A DNA stretch of 17,279 nucleotides from CAYXGE01 sp964464435 (GCA_964464435.1 CAYXGE010000041.1:1-17279), one strand, 5' to 3'; shown: positions 7,256-15,535, counted from the stretch's first letter. Translations and numbers: made by a program. Notes: a model not told the origin generated them from the sequence alone.

Positions 7256-8956
7256 TTACTTAAACTTTTTACTGGTGTTAAGTAAGGTTTCATTGTCTGG
7301 GCTTTGTTGAAGCGCATCTTCAAGCGTTTTTATGGCTTCTTCTTTTTTTCCAAGCTTCCATAGTACTTCGCCAAGATGTGCGGCTATTTCTGGATCGGTT
7401 TGGGTAGCGTAGGCACGCTTAAGAATTTCTTCAGCCTCGTCTAGACTGCCTAAACGATAATGTACCCAACCCATGCTATCAAGTATATAGTGGTCATTTG
7501 GGCTTAACTCAAGTGCTTTTTCAATCAGGCTTTTGGCTTCTTGCAGTTTGGTATTACGGTCCGCAAATGAATAACCTAAGGCATTATAAGCAGCGGCATA
7601 ATCAGGCTTAAGTAAAATAAGTTTGCGTAACTGTTTTTCCATCACGTCTAGCTTTTTCATGCGTTCAGCTGACATGGCAAAGTCATAAATCAGTTCTGGT
7701 GTATTTGGCAAGGTATTGACTGTTTTTTCGAGCAGAGCATAGGCCTCAGGCTCACGCTTGGCTTTAACTAATATATTGGCTTTATAATGATTCACCAAAG
7801 ACTGTTGTTGACCATTGAGTTCTCTGAGGGCGTCTAGTTGTTTTAGCGCGGCATCTGGGCCTTTCATACGCGAAGTCACATTGGCAATACTGAGTTTTGC
7901 TTCGAGGTAATGCACGCCTGGTTGTACTTTGCCATAGTGAGAAAGAGCTTCTTGCTCATTTTTTTGTTTTTCTGAAAGTTGCCCTAAGTACATATGTACT
8001 TGGTCTGCATCTTTAATTTGGTTATTTAGGGCTTGTTTAAAATACTTTTCTGCTTCTGAAAAATCGTTTGTTTCAGCCGCTAGTAAGCCAATAATCACTA
8101 AAATTTCAGGACTGTTTTTTGCATAATCTGCAAGTTTTACAAATTCTGCCTTGGCCTCTGTTACTTGTTTTAGGCCCACTAATTGTTTGGCATAACTAAG
8201 TCTGACTTCATTGGCGCTAGGGTATTGTGTTAAATAATGTTGATAATAAGCAATCGCTTTTTGTGGCGACTCACCCGCTAATATGTTGCCGTGCAACAGC
8301 GCAGCGGGTTCCCAACCAGCTTTGTTAGTTTCCGCTAGCTTTACTTCACTCAGTGCAACATCATTATGTCCTGCAGACCAAGCAGCATGAGCAACTGCAA
8401 AGTGCGCTTCAGACACGCTGGGGTAGGGTTTGGCTAATTCTTGCAATAATTGAAAAACGGTTTCTTTATCTGCGCTTCTTGAAAACAAACCATTGAGGTA
8501 TAAAAAGCCATTGGCGCGAGTCTCTTCCTTAGTGAGTAACTTTTCTAAATAAGGTTTAGCTTCTTGCAATTTACCTTGGCTCACTAAAATTTGCATGACC
8601 GCTTGTTGCGCTTCAACTGCATCTGGTGCAAGCTCAGCCCACAATTTAACGGCTTCTGAAGCGGTCGTACTATCGTTGCTATACAGTGCTGCTTTGGCAG
8701 CACGTTCTGCTAATTTGGCATCTTTGTTTTGTTTGGCTAGGTCTAAAAATACCATACCAGCAAGACCCGGATTGCCGCGTTGACCAGCAACTTCACCCAC
8801 TAAATATTTATAAATAAAGTCTGCATTTAAGCCACTGGTTGGTGTTTCATGCACTGTTGCAGTGCTTTTTTCGGTAGCATGGGCATTAGGCAGTAGTCCC
8901 ATTACCAATAGCGCTAAGCCAACTAAATACTGTAATTTGATATTTTTTTGATTCAT
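7256..8956 (-). CDS. Periplasmic tetratricopeptide-repeat protein
   Basis: A 566-residue protein with a classical Sec signal peptide, likely cut after AHA at residue 27, and no other membrane span. The rest is a helical repeat solenoid. The clearest TPR units are at about 275–315 and in four consecutive repeats at about 420–560, with consensus pairs such as AAYNALGY, ILDSMGWVHYRLG and AAHLGEVLWKLG. The N-terminal half is more diverged. TPR proteins of this type are often encoded immediately upstream of lolB in betaproteobacteria. A role as a scaffold for envelope or lipoprotein assembly is plausible but not shown. It is the first gene of the minus-strand operon, and its promoter must lie in the 275-base divergent region. 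Only weak -10-like sequences such as CATAAT were seen there. Confidence 0.88.
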   Translation of the reverse strand: MNQKNIKLQYLVGLALLVMGLLPNAHATEKSTATVHETPTSGLNADFIYKYLVGEVAGQRGNPGLAGMVFLDLAKQNKDAKLAERAAKAALYSNDSTTASEAVKLWAELAPDAVEAQQAVMQILVSQGKLQEAKPYLEKLLTKEETRANGFLYLNGLFSRSADKETVFQLLQELAKPYPSVSEAHFAVAHAAWSAGHNDVALSEVKLAETNKAGWEPAALLHGNILAGESPQKAIAYYQHYLTQYPSANEVRLSYAKQLVGLKQVTEAKAEFVKLADYAKNSPEILVIIGLLAAETNDFSEAEKYFKQALNNQIKDADQVHMYLGQLSEKQKNEQEALSHYGKVQPGVHYLEAKLSIANVTSRMKGPDAALKQLDALRELNGQQQSLVNHYKANILVKAKREPEAYALLEKTVNTLPNTPELIYDFAMSAERMKKLDVMEKQLRKLILLKPDYAAAYNALGYSFADRNTKLQEAKSLIEKALELSPNDHYILDSMGWVHYRLGSLDEAEEILKRAYATQTDPEIAAHLGEVLWKLGKKEEAIKTLEDALQQSPDNETLLNTSKKFK

Positions 8957-9102
8957 TTAAGCTTCTCAATTGCGTAATGGTTGTAGCTTAGTCCGTGACA
9001 GTCAGGCCAAGTTCCTACATAATTATGGATGACTATAACTTTTTGAGAAATTTTACGCTAGTCCAAACGATAAAGTGAGCAATATCGTCTTTCATGCTGA
9101 TT

Positions 9103-9131
9103 TCAAGTGGGCGGCAACTTAAGCCACTTGA
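9103..9131. repeat. Operator-like inverted repeat overlapping the -35 of the ABC operon
   Basis: A perfect 8-bp inverted repeat, TCAAGTGG (9103–9110) and CCACTTGA (9124–9131), has a 13-base spacer, so the half-sites are 21 bases apart, about two helical turns. The right arm includes the first four bases of the TTGACA element at 9128–9133. The geometry suits a dimeric regulator that would block RNA polymerase. No regulator gene is adjacent, so this is inference. Confidence 0.45.
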
Positions 9132-9156
9132 CAACTGTCTCATGTTTTCATATTTT
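9128..9156 (+). promoter_or_regulatory. Sigma-70 promoter of the ABC transporter–mutM operon
   Basis: A perfect -35 box TTGACA (9128–9133), a 17-base spacer and a -10 box TATTTT (9151–9156) point to a start near 9163. This gives a leader of about 70 bases, very T-rich, before the first gene. It is the best promoter seen by eye in the window. The rest of the 275-base divergent region shows no gene. Confidence 0.75.
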
Positions 9157-9199
9157 AGCGCGCCAGAGTGTTTGTTTAGTGTAATTTTTTGGTTTTTTT

Positions 9200-9235
9200 A
9201 TGCGTACTTTTATTTTTGGATTAGATAAACGATGA
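9200..9235 (+). CDS. Possible 11-codon upstream ORF in the ABC operon leader
   Basis: ATG at 9200 opens MRTFIFGLDKR and ends with TGA at 9233–9235, overlapping the ATG of the ABC ATPase gene in an ATGA junction. No Shine-Dalgarno is visible for it. The ATPase gene also lacks a good one, so this mini-ORF could deliver ribosomes by coupling. It may equally be chance. Confidence 0.25.
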   Translation: MRTFIFGLDKR

Positions 9236-10164
9236 CTACTATTACCGTTGAAGCAAGCAACCTCACCCGTATCTATGGGGGACGCAGAGCGGTGAGTGAC
9301 GTCAGCTTTACCTTAAGCAAAGGGCAGGTACTAGGATTTTTAGGCCCCAACGGTGCTGGTAAATCCACCAGTATGAAAATGATTACTGGTAATTTAGCGC
9401 CATCTGAAGGCAGTGTTAAAATCTGCGGCATAGACATGATTGAAAACCCCAAAGAAGCCAAAGCTTTAATTGGCTATTTGCCTGAAACACCACCCCTTTA
9501 TAAAGAGCTGACAGTTGACGAATATTTAGCCATGGCGGCGCGTTTGCACCGCGTGAGTGGAAGTCATGTAAAAAAGGCCGTGCAAAATGCTAAAGAGCGT
9601 TGCGGTCTGACTGAAATGAGTAAGCGCTTAATTGAAAACCTTTCTAAAGGTTATCAACAACGTGTTGGTATTGCACAAGCAATTATTCATAACCCGATGG
9701 TGGTTATTTTAGACGAGCCTACAGTTGGCTTGGACCCGATACAAATTCGAGATATTCGCGCACTCATTAAAGAGCTAGGTGGCGAGCACAGTGTGATACT
9801 TTCCACACATATATTGCCAGAAGTAGAAATGGTGTGTGACCAAGTGCAGATTATTCACAAAGGCCAATTAGTATTTAACGGCGAGATTGATCTGCTCAAA
9901 CAACAACGTCATGGCAATAAATTACTGGTCGGTTTAAATAACCCGCCAAATAAGGAGTCTATTTTATCTATACCTGGTGTGGTTTCAGTAGACGCTGTAC
10001 ATGACAACTTACTTCGGATTGCTTTTGCTGAAGGTCAAAAACCCAATGAAGCGATTGTGCAAGCGGCGGTAAATCAAGGCTGGGGTCTGTATCAAATTAA
10101 CCCAGACCAAACCAGTTTAGAAGAAGTGTTTGTACAACTAACCTATCAAGAAGCTGCGGCTTAA
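9232..10164 (+). CDS. ABC transporter ATPase, GldA/ABC-2 type
   Basis: A 310-residue nucleotide-binding subunit. Walker A is GPNGAGKST (38–46, Lys44), the signature is LSKGYQQR (137–144), Walker B is VVILDE (157–162) and the switch His is H193. The Q-loop position reads LPETPPLY, with Glu rather than Gln, which is common in GldA-like and drug/polysaccharide ABC-2 ATPases. A C-terminal domain of about 90 residues extends beyond the core. It should power the permease encoded next, at the cytoplasmic face. Relatives GldA (gliding motility, Bacteroidetes) and NosF-like proteins share this layout, and the substrate cannot be told. Start codon context is weak: only TTGGATTAG lies upstream. Confidence 0.93.
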   Translation: MTTITVEASNLTRIYGGRRAVSDVSFTLSKGQVLGFLGPNGAGKSTSMKMITGNLAPSEGSVKICGIDMIENPKEAKALIGYLPETPPLYKELTVDEYLAMAARLHRVSGSHVKKAVQNAKERCGLTEMSKRLIENLSKGYQQRVGIAQAIIHNPMVVILDEPTVGLDPIQIRDIRALIKELGGEHSVILSTHILPEVEMVCDQVQIIHKGQLVFNGEIDLLKQQRHGNKLLVGLNNPPNKESILSIPGVVSVDAVHDNLLRIAFAEGQKPNEAIVQAAVNQGWGLYQINPDQTSLEEVFVQLTYQEAAA

Positions 10165-10192
10165 AGCTAGCGCTCATTATAAGGGGATTGAA

Positions 10193-10936
10193 ATGTTTAA
10201 CGTAGTAAGAAAAGAGCTTAAAAGCTTATTTGTTACCCCCATGGGATGGGTGGTATTAGCGATGTTGATTAGTATGTTTGGCTATTTTTTTAGTGATAGC
10301 TTGAATAAATACTTCGAGGTGATGTCTGGCTCACTAAGACCTGAAGAGCGCCAGGGTGTTACAGCATGGATAGGCTCTACAGTATTTGGTTCAGCATCAT
10401 TCTTCATGTTGTTTGCTGTGCCACTATTAACCATGCGCACCATCAGCGAAGAGCGCCGTCAACAAACGCTTACTTTTTTAAATACAGCGCCAATCTCGCT
10501 GACTGAGATTGTGGTGGGCAAGTTTTTTGGTTTGCTCGCTTTTTTAAGCATTTTGATAGGTGTGATATTCATCATGATGTCAGCGCTTGCAATGTGGGCC
10601 GATATTGATTATGGCTTTATATTTTCTAATTTATTAGGCCTATTTTTACTAGTGGGTAGTTTTTGTGCGCTAGGTATTTACGTGTCTAGCCTAACGCAAC
10701 AACCTGTTGTGGCCGCTATTATTAGTTTTGTGGTGCTATCTGCATTGTTATTTTTTGATAACTTTTTTGTTGACTCACCCAATGGTGTGACCGCATATTT
10801 ATCGTTAATGCGACATTTTCAGCCATTCTCAAGGGGTTTGATAGATAGCAGCGATGTGATTTATTTTCTGCTATTTATTATTACCTTTCTCACTCTAACG
10901 GTGCGTCGCTTAGATGCTGATCGTCTTCGCGGTTAA
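10193..10936 (+). CDS. ABC-2 type permease, GldF-like
   Basis: A 247-residue integral membrane protein with six predicted spans at about 18–37, 62–81, 105–132, 143–167, 171–192 and 220–238. After the second span lies MRTISEERRQQTLTFLNTAP (81–100), the conserved coupling stretch of ABC-2 permeases that resembles EERxxGTxE. A good Shine-Dalgarno (AAGGGG) precedes the ATG. The gene follows the ATPase after 28 bases, so the two should form the transporter core. It is similar in size and topology to GldF and NosY. The direction is probably export, by family analogy only. Confidence 0.9.
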   Translation: MFNVVRKELKSLFVTPMGWVVLAMLISMFGYFFSDSLNKYFEVMSGSLRPEERQGVTAWIGSTVFGSASFFMLFAVPLLTMRTISEERRQQTLTFLNTAPISLTEIVVGKFFGLLAFLSILIGVIFIMMSALAMWADIDYGFIFSNLLGLFLLVGSFCALGIYVSSLTQQPVVAAIISFVVLSALLFFDNFFVDSPNGVTAYLSLMRHFQPFSRGLIDSSDVIYFLLFIITFLTLTVRRLDADRLRG

Positions 10937-10966
10937 TGACTCGCGGCTATTTTTAGGTAAAACAGA

Positions 10967-12346
10967 ATGAACACAAACCGCAAACTTCGCTTACAACTTT
11001 TAATGCAAAACAGCTTTTTTGTTGTGCTGTTTTTAGCATTGGTTTTTTTAATTGGCTTTATCTCACGTGACTATCATGTGAGCCGCGATTTTACGCAAGC
11101 TAACCGCAACACGCTGACTGAAGGCAGTGTCAATGTACTCAAACAAATGAAGGGTCCGATTCATATCACGGTATTTGCATCTAAAGATGATAAATCTAAA
11201 GGTCAAGAATATCGTAAAGCCTACGGTGACTTTATAGCCAGATATCAACGCTCCAAAAAAGACATTACCATGGAGTTTGTTGACCCAGCAGAAAATCCAA
11301 AACTGGTACAGGATGAAGGCATTAAAGCGGATGGCGAGTTTGTTGTATCTTACAACAAACGTACTGAACACATTTTACCGCCGTTTGTTGAGCAAGATAT
11401 GACCAACTTGCTAGTACGTTTGTCTCGCACCAATACTCGCCCCATTATGTATTTAGATGCGCATGGTGAACGTAATCTCATGGGGATTAAAAACCATGAC
11501 TTAGGTGAGTTTGGCAAACAATTAGAGAAAAAAGGCTTTAAGCTTGCAAACCCAGATTTAATGGTCGCGCAAAGTGTGCCTAGCAATGGTGCCATGCTGA
11601 TTATTGCTAGCCCAGCTGTAAAATTAACTGAAGTTGAAGCCAAAAAAATAAAAACCTACTTAGAAGCAGGTGGTAATTTGCTGTGGTTATTGGATGACAA
11701 TGATTATAAAGGCTTGGAATCAGTTGCTGAGTACCTAGGTGTTGAGGTGAAGCCTGGTATGGTGATTGACCAATCATCAGTGCAATATGGCGCTGACCCC
11801 ACTGCGGCATTTACCAGCCAATATGGTGAACATGCCATCACCAAAACCTTTGCTTTAAGAACGGTGTTTCCAGAAGCGCGTATGGTAGATGCAAAAGCCA
11901 GCTTTGAAAATGGCTGGAAAGTGGCAAGGCTGGTGGATGTGGCACAAAATGGCTGGTTAGAAACAGGCGATGTAAAAGGCAGTTATAGTTTTAGTGATAA
12001 AACCGATGTACCGGGCCCGATTAATGTTGCGGTAGCGCTTGAGCGACCTTATGGTAAACGTGGTCAGCGTGTAGTGGTTGTAGGCAATGCTAACTTTTTA
12101 TCTAACACCTTTATTGCCAATGAAGGCAATTTGGACTTAGGTGTCAATATGGTCAATTGGTTAGCTGGCGATGACGACCTCATTACCATTCAACCAAAAC
12201 CACTTAAAGACTCGAATGTGGTCATTCCATCTGATACTTTTAATGTGGTATTTGCTTGGTTGGTGTATTTTGGTTTCCAAATCATCTTGCCTATTATTTT
12301 ATTAGTGATTGGTATTATTACTTGGTGGAAGCGTAGAAAAGCATGA
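10967..12346 (+). CDS. GldG-type ABC transporter auxiliary membrane protein
   Basis: A 459-residue protein with one N-terminal span (about 16–33), a large soluble, presumably periplasmic region (about 35–425) and one C-terminal span (about 429–454) ending in a basic WKRRKA tail. The region right after the first span contains DFTQANRNTLTEGSVNVLKQ and then IHITVF. This is the hallmark of GldG/ABC_transp_aux proteins. The later LEAGGNLLWLLDD segment is also typical. In gliding Bacteroidetes GldG works with GldA and GldF. In proteobacteria its role is unknown. Its stop overlaps the start of the next gene by four bases (ATGA), pointing to coupled translation. Confidence 0.88.
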   Translation: MNTNRKLRLQLLMQNSFFVVLFLALVFLIGFISRDYHVSRDFTQANRNTLTEGSVNVLKQMKGPIHITVFASKDDKSKGQEYRKAYGDFIARYQRSKKDITMEFVDPAENPKLVQDEGIKADGEFVVSYNKRTEHILPPFVEQDMTNLLVRLSRTNTRPIMYLDAHGERNLMGIKNHDLGEFGKQLEKKGFKLANPDLMVAQSVPSNGAMLIIASPAVKLTEVEAKKIKTYLEAGGNLLWLLDDNDYKGLESVAEYLGVEVKPGMVIDQSSVQYGADPTAAFTSQYGEHAITKTFALRTVFPEARMVDAKASFENGWKVARLVDVAQNGWLETGDVKGSYSFSDKTDVPGPINVAVALERPYGKRGQRVVVVGNANFLSNTFIANEGNLDLGVNMVNWLAGDDDLITIQPKPLKDSNVVIPSDTFNVVFAWLVYFGFQIILPIILLVIGIITWWKRRKA

Positions 12347-13224
12347 GGTCACGTTGGATAGTTAATTTAGTATTGTTGGTGCTGGTAGTTGGCATCTCAG
12401 CATTTCTTTATTTAAGGCCGGCAAAGCAAGAAGCAGAAGTGCAATCATTTGAGCTTTCAACAAGAAAGTTGGCTGATTTTAATCAAATCACTGTGGAGTA
12501 TCCCACCAAAGCTGCCGTTAAATATGAAAAGCGCGATGGTTACTGGTATATGAATGCGCCATATCAAACACGAGCTGACCAAGTGCTTACGCAACGCATT
12601 TTATCGATTTTAGCGGCAAAAAGCCCTGATAAGTTTTCTAGTGCAGATTTAGCCAAGTTTGGTTTGGATAATCCTCGCGTTAAATTAAAGCTTAATGATG
12701 AAGTGTTTACTTTTGGTACGCATAACCCCGTCACACAAGTCCAGTATGTGTTGCATCATGACGCTGTGTATACGCTAGACAGCAGTTATGAAGAAGCGGC
12801 TACTATACAAGAAATTGAAATGGTAGATAAACGCTTGCTAACGCCTAAACAAAAGATTGCAGGCTTTGATTTTTCAAAGTTAGAACAATGGGAAAAAGCG
12901 GCACTCAGTCTTAAACTTGAACAGGGTAAGTGGGTTGTTTCAACTGCTGGTGCAACGCCAAAACAAGATGAACTCAAAGCATGGTATGAAATGGCATGGG
13001 CGGCACCAGAAGCAGTTTCTGTAGAAGTGTATAAACCTAATCCAAGAGAAACACATCCATCTTTTGAAATTTTATTGCAAGATGGAAGCAAGATTCATGT
13101 GGATAAAATTCAAGAGTCACCAGAGTTATTATTGGCAAGACCAGATGAAGGTTTGATTTACCATTTTGCACCTGACATTGGTTTTACCATGCTTAATCCA
13201 CCCGCAGGGGTTGAAAAAGAGTAA
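12343..13224 (+). CDS. DUF4340-type membrane-anchored protein
   Basis: A 293-residue protein with one N-terminal span (about 6–24) and a soluble, probably periplasmic remainder. Features such as VKYEKRDGYWYMNAPYQT, then ADLAKFGLDNPRVKLKLND and a TFG segment fit the DUF4340 family, which regularly lies beside GldG-like genes. No catalytic motif is visible. It overlaps the GldG-like gene by four bases and ends two bases before mutM. It is likely an accessory part of the same transporter. The DUF4340 assignment is by recollection of family style, so moderately sure. Confidence 0.8.
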   Translation: MRSRWIVNLVLLVLVVGISAFLYLRPAKQEAEVQSFELSTRKLADFNQITVEYPTKAAVKYEKRDGYWYMNAPYQTRADQVLTQRILSILAAKSPDKFSSADLAKFGLDNPRVKLKLNDEVFTFGTHNPVTQVQYVLHHDAVYTLDSSYEEAATIQEIEMVDKRLLTPKQKIAGFDFSKLEQWEKAALSLKLEQGKWVVSTAGATPKQDELKAWYEMAWAAPEAVSVEVYKPNPRETHPSFEILLQDGSKIHVDKIQESPELLLARPDEGLIYHFAPDIGFTMLNPPAGVEKE

Positions 13225-13226
13225 GC

Positions 13227-14051
13227 ATGCCTGAGTTGCCAGAGGTTGAGACCACTCGGCTTGGCCTCTTGCCAGTGCTTGGGCAAGTGGTTGCCGATGC
13301 CACAGTGCGTAATTCAGCCATGCGCTGGCCCATTCCTAGTCATATCACTTCAACATTACCTAGCCTTACCCTGACCAGCCTTGAACGACGCGCCAAGTAT
13401 ATTCTGGCGCGCTTTGAAAATCAGCATGCATCAGGTACCTTGATGTTGCATTTGGGTATGTCAGGCCGCTTAATTCTGCTTGAGCAATGGACTCCACCAG
13501 AAAAGCATGACCACTTTGAAGTGAAATTTATAGATGGTCGCGTGATTAGACTGCGAGACCCAAGACGTTTTGGCGCAGTGTTATGGATAGAGGGTGATGT
13601 GAGTCAGCATGTATTGCTCGCATCCCTTGGCCCTGAGCCTTTAACAGATGCGTTTACGGGCGACTATTTGTATCAACAGATGCGTACGCGTACTGCTGCG
13701 ATTAAAACGACGATAATGGATGCCCATTTAGTGGTGGGCGTAGGTAATATTTATGCTTCTGAATCTTTGTTTAGAGCGCGCATCAACCCCAAAAAAGCAG
13801 CGAATAAACTGACGCGTAAACAGTGTGAGGTATTGGTGAGTGAGATTAAACAAACCTTAAAAGATGCCCTAAAAGCTGGGGGTAGTAGTTTAAGAGATTT
13901 TTTTGGCGCAGATGGAAACCCTGGTTATTTTCAGCAGACTTATTTTGTTTATGGCAGAACAGGCGAGCCTTGTAATGTTTGTGGCACGCCTATTTTAAGT
14001 TTGAGACAAGGACAGCGATCAACGTTTTACTGTAAGCACTGCCAGCGTTAG
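13227..14051 (+). CDS. mutM: Formamidopyrimidine-DNA glycosylase (Fpg/MutM)
   Basis: A 274-residue, full-length bifunctional glycosylase/AP lyase that removes 8-oxoguanine and Fapy lesions. N-terminal PELPEVE supplies the catalytic Pro2 and Glu3. Lys57 (RRAKYIL) and Asn174 (VGNIYASE) are present. The base-intercalating residues Met78, Arg113 and Phe115 are present. The C-terminal zinc finger has Cys249, Cys252, Cys269 and Cys272, with Arg264 in the loop. The gene begins two bases after the DUF4340 stop and probably reuses its ribosomes. Its last ten bases form one arm of a hairpin shared with the convergent symporter gene. Finding a DNA-repair gene as the tail of a transporter operon is functionally unexpected but probably reflects simple co-transcription. 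Confidence 0.97.
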   Translation: MPELPEVETTRLGLLPVLGQVVADATVRNSAMRWPIPSHITSTLPSLTLTSLERRAKYILARFENQHASGTLMLHLGMSGRLILLEQWTPPEKHDHFEVKFIDGRVIRLRDPRRFGAVLWIEGDVSQHVLLASLGPEPLTDAFTGDYLYQQMRTRTAAIKTTIMDAHLVVGVGNIYASESLFRARINPKKAANKLTRKQCEVLVSEIKQTLKDALKAGGSSLRDFFGADGNPGYFQQTYFVYGRTGEPCNVCGTPILSLRQGQRSTFYCKHCQR

Positions 14052-14069
14052 TTCTTAACCTAATGCTGG
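14042..14069. terminator. Shared hairpin at the mutM/symporter convergence
   Basis: Arms CCAGCGTTAG (14042–14051) and CTAATGCTGG (14060–14069) form ten pairs, one of them G·U or A·C depending on the strand, around an eight-base loop. Each arm is exactly the last ten bases, stop included, of one of the two convergent genes. There is no T-tract on either side, so it is at best a weak bidirectional terminator or an mRNA-end stabiliser. Confidence 0.5.
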
Positions 14070-15529
14070 TGAGGTCTCGCCGCGTGTTCATGGAGGTAGC
14101 TATGCGGTCTATGAGGATCATGGCCAATCTTTTGTGGAAGCAATGAACCCACAATCATTCCCACAGCACTAATGGCTAATCCAATTAGTTGCGGTGGAAT
14201 CATACTTTCCTCACCAATCAATACTTCTATTAATACCCAGCTACCAATGCCGCCAATAATAGCGGCTAGCGCGCCTTGACTGGTGGCGCGTTTCCAAAAA
14301 GCACCAAATACTAAGGGAATAAATGCGCCTGCTAGGGTAATTTTATAGGCGCTTTCTACCATGCCAAAGATGCTTAGTTCTGAGTTAAGTGCATAAAATA
14401 ATACGCATAACGCAAAGCCTACTAAACATAAACGCATGACCTTTAAAAAACCTTTGTCAGTGAGGTGTGGCATGAAGCCTTTCACGATGTTTTCAGCAAA
14501 ACTTACCGATGGGGCAAGTAAAGTGGCTGATGAGCAGCTCATGATAGCCGAGAGCACAGCGCCAAAGAAGATAGCCTGCGCTAACAAAGGCGTGTGTTGC
14601 AGCACTAATGTGGGTAATACTCGCTGTGAATCTTCGGTTACCAATTTTCCATAAACAGCAGGGTCAATCAGGGTGGCAGAATAGGCAATAAACATGGGTA
14701 CAAAGGTGAAGCAGAAGTACACACTAGCCCCAAGTATTGAGCCCCAAAGCGCTATTTTTGCACTCTTGGCTGAGGTGATACGTTGAAATACGTCTTGTTG
14801 CGGTATAGACCCTAGCATCATAGTCACCCAGCCACCTAAAAAGGTCAGCCATACACCCCAGTTAGCTTCCTTCGGAAAGAAATCAAGCTTACCTGCCGCT
14901 CTAGCATGTTCTACCACGGGTGTAACGCCGCCTGTCATGCCCGATACAATGCTGCCGATATAGAGCAAGCCACCAATCACTACAATCATTTGTACAAAGT
15001 CTAATACAGCTACAGAAAGCATGCCGCCTAGCGTGGTGTAGGTTAACACAATGGCGGTGCCTATAATCATGCCGGTTTCTTCACTTACAGCGCCATCGGT
15101 AATCATATTAAAAATCAGGCCAAGCGCTTTAATTTGTGCAGCCACCCAGCCAAGATATGAAATCACAATCGCAATGGTGGTCAATATTTCAACTGAGCGG
15201 TTGTAACGCATGCGGTAAAAGTCGCCCAGCGTAATAATATTAAGTTTATAAAGTTGCGTAGAAAAGAAAAAGCCGGCAATAATTAAACACATACTTGAGC
15301 CGAATGGGTCTGCGGCAACGCCATTTAGGCCTTCTTGCACAAAGGTAGCGGACACCCCAAATACCGCTTCAGCGCCAAACCATGTGGCAAACACGGTAGC
15401 CATTACTACGGGTAAAGGTAAATGTCTACCAGCCACTGCATAATCTTTAGTGTTGTGCACGCGGGTAGCGGCAATCAAGCCAATTGCGATGGATACCATT
15501 AAGTAAGCAACAACAAACCAGATAAGCAC
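14060..15529 (-). CDS. Sodium:solute symporter (SSF/SLC5 family)
   Basis: A 489-residue polytopic inner-membrane protein with roughly 12–13 spans, matching the SSF family (PutP, vSGLT relatives). Family-like segments include the early YAVAGRHLPLP after TM1, TWFGAEAVFGVSATFVQEG in TM2, TLGDFYRMRYNR, SIPQQDVFQRITSAKSAK, and the sodium-site region LSAIMSCSSATLLAPS. The substrate cannot be read from the sequence. The protein ends in a His-rich tail with seven His in the last 20 residues. The start is GTG at 15527–15529, fixed by a perfect AAGGAGG six bases upstream that overlaps the ubiB stop codon. The gene is therefore translationally coupled to ubiB. Confidence 0.92.
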   Translation of the reverse strand: MLIWFVVAYLMVSIAIGLIAATRVHNTKDYAVAGRHLPLPVVMATVFATWFGAEAVFGVSATFVQEGLNGVAADPFGSSMCLIIAGFFFSTQLYKLNIITLGDFYRMRYNRSVEILTTIAIVISYLGWVAAQIKALGLIFNMITDGAVSEETGMIIGTAIVLTYTTLGGMLSVAVLDFVQMIVVIGGLLYIGSIVSGMTGGVTPVVEHARAAGKLDFFPKEANWGVWLTFLGGWVTMMLGSIPQQDVFQRITSAKSAKIALWGSILGASVYFCFTFVPMFIAYSATLIDPAVYGKLVTEDSQRVLPTLVLQHTPLLAQAIFFGAVLSAIMSCSSATLLAPSVSFAENIVKGFMPHLTDKGFLKVMRLCLVGFALCVLFYALNSELSIFGMVESAYKITLAGAFIPLVFGAFWKRATSQGALAAIIGGIGSWVLIEVLIGEESMIPPQLIGLAISAVGMIVGSLLPQKIGHDPHRPHSYLHEHAARPHQH

Positions 15530-15535
15530 AGAAAG

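Noticed and set aside
8957..9100. Promoter for the TPR gene at TTTCTC, 17 bases, CATAAT on the minus strand.
   Set aside because: The -35 matches the consensus poorly. A promoter must exist in this region, but this exact placement is not supported.
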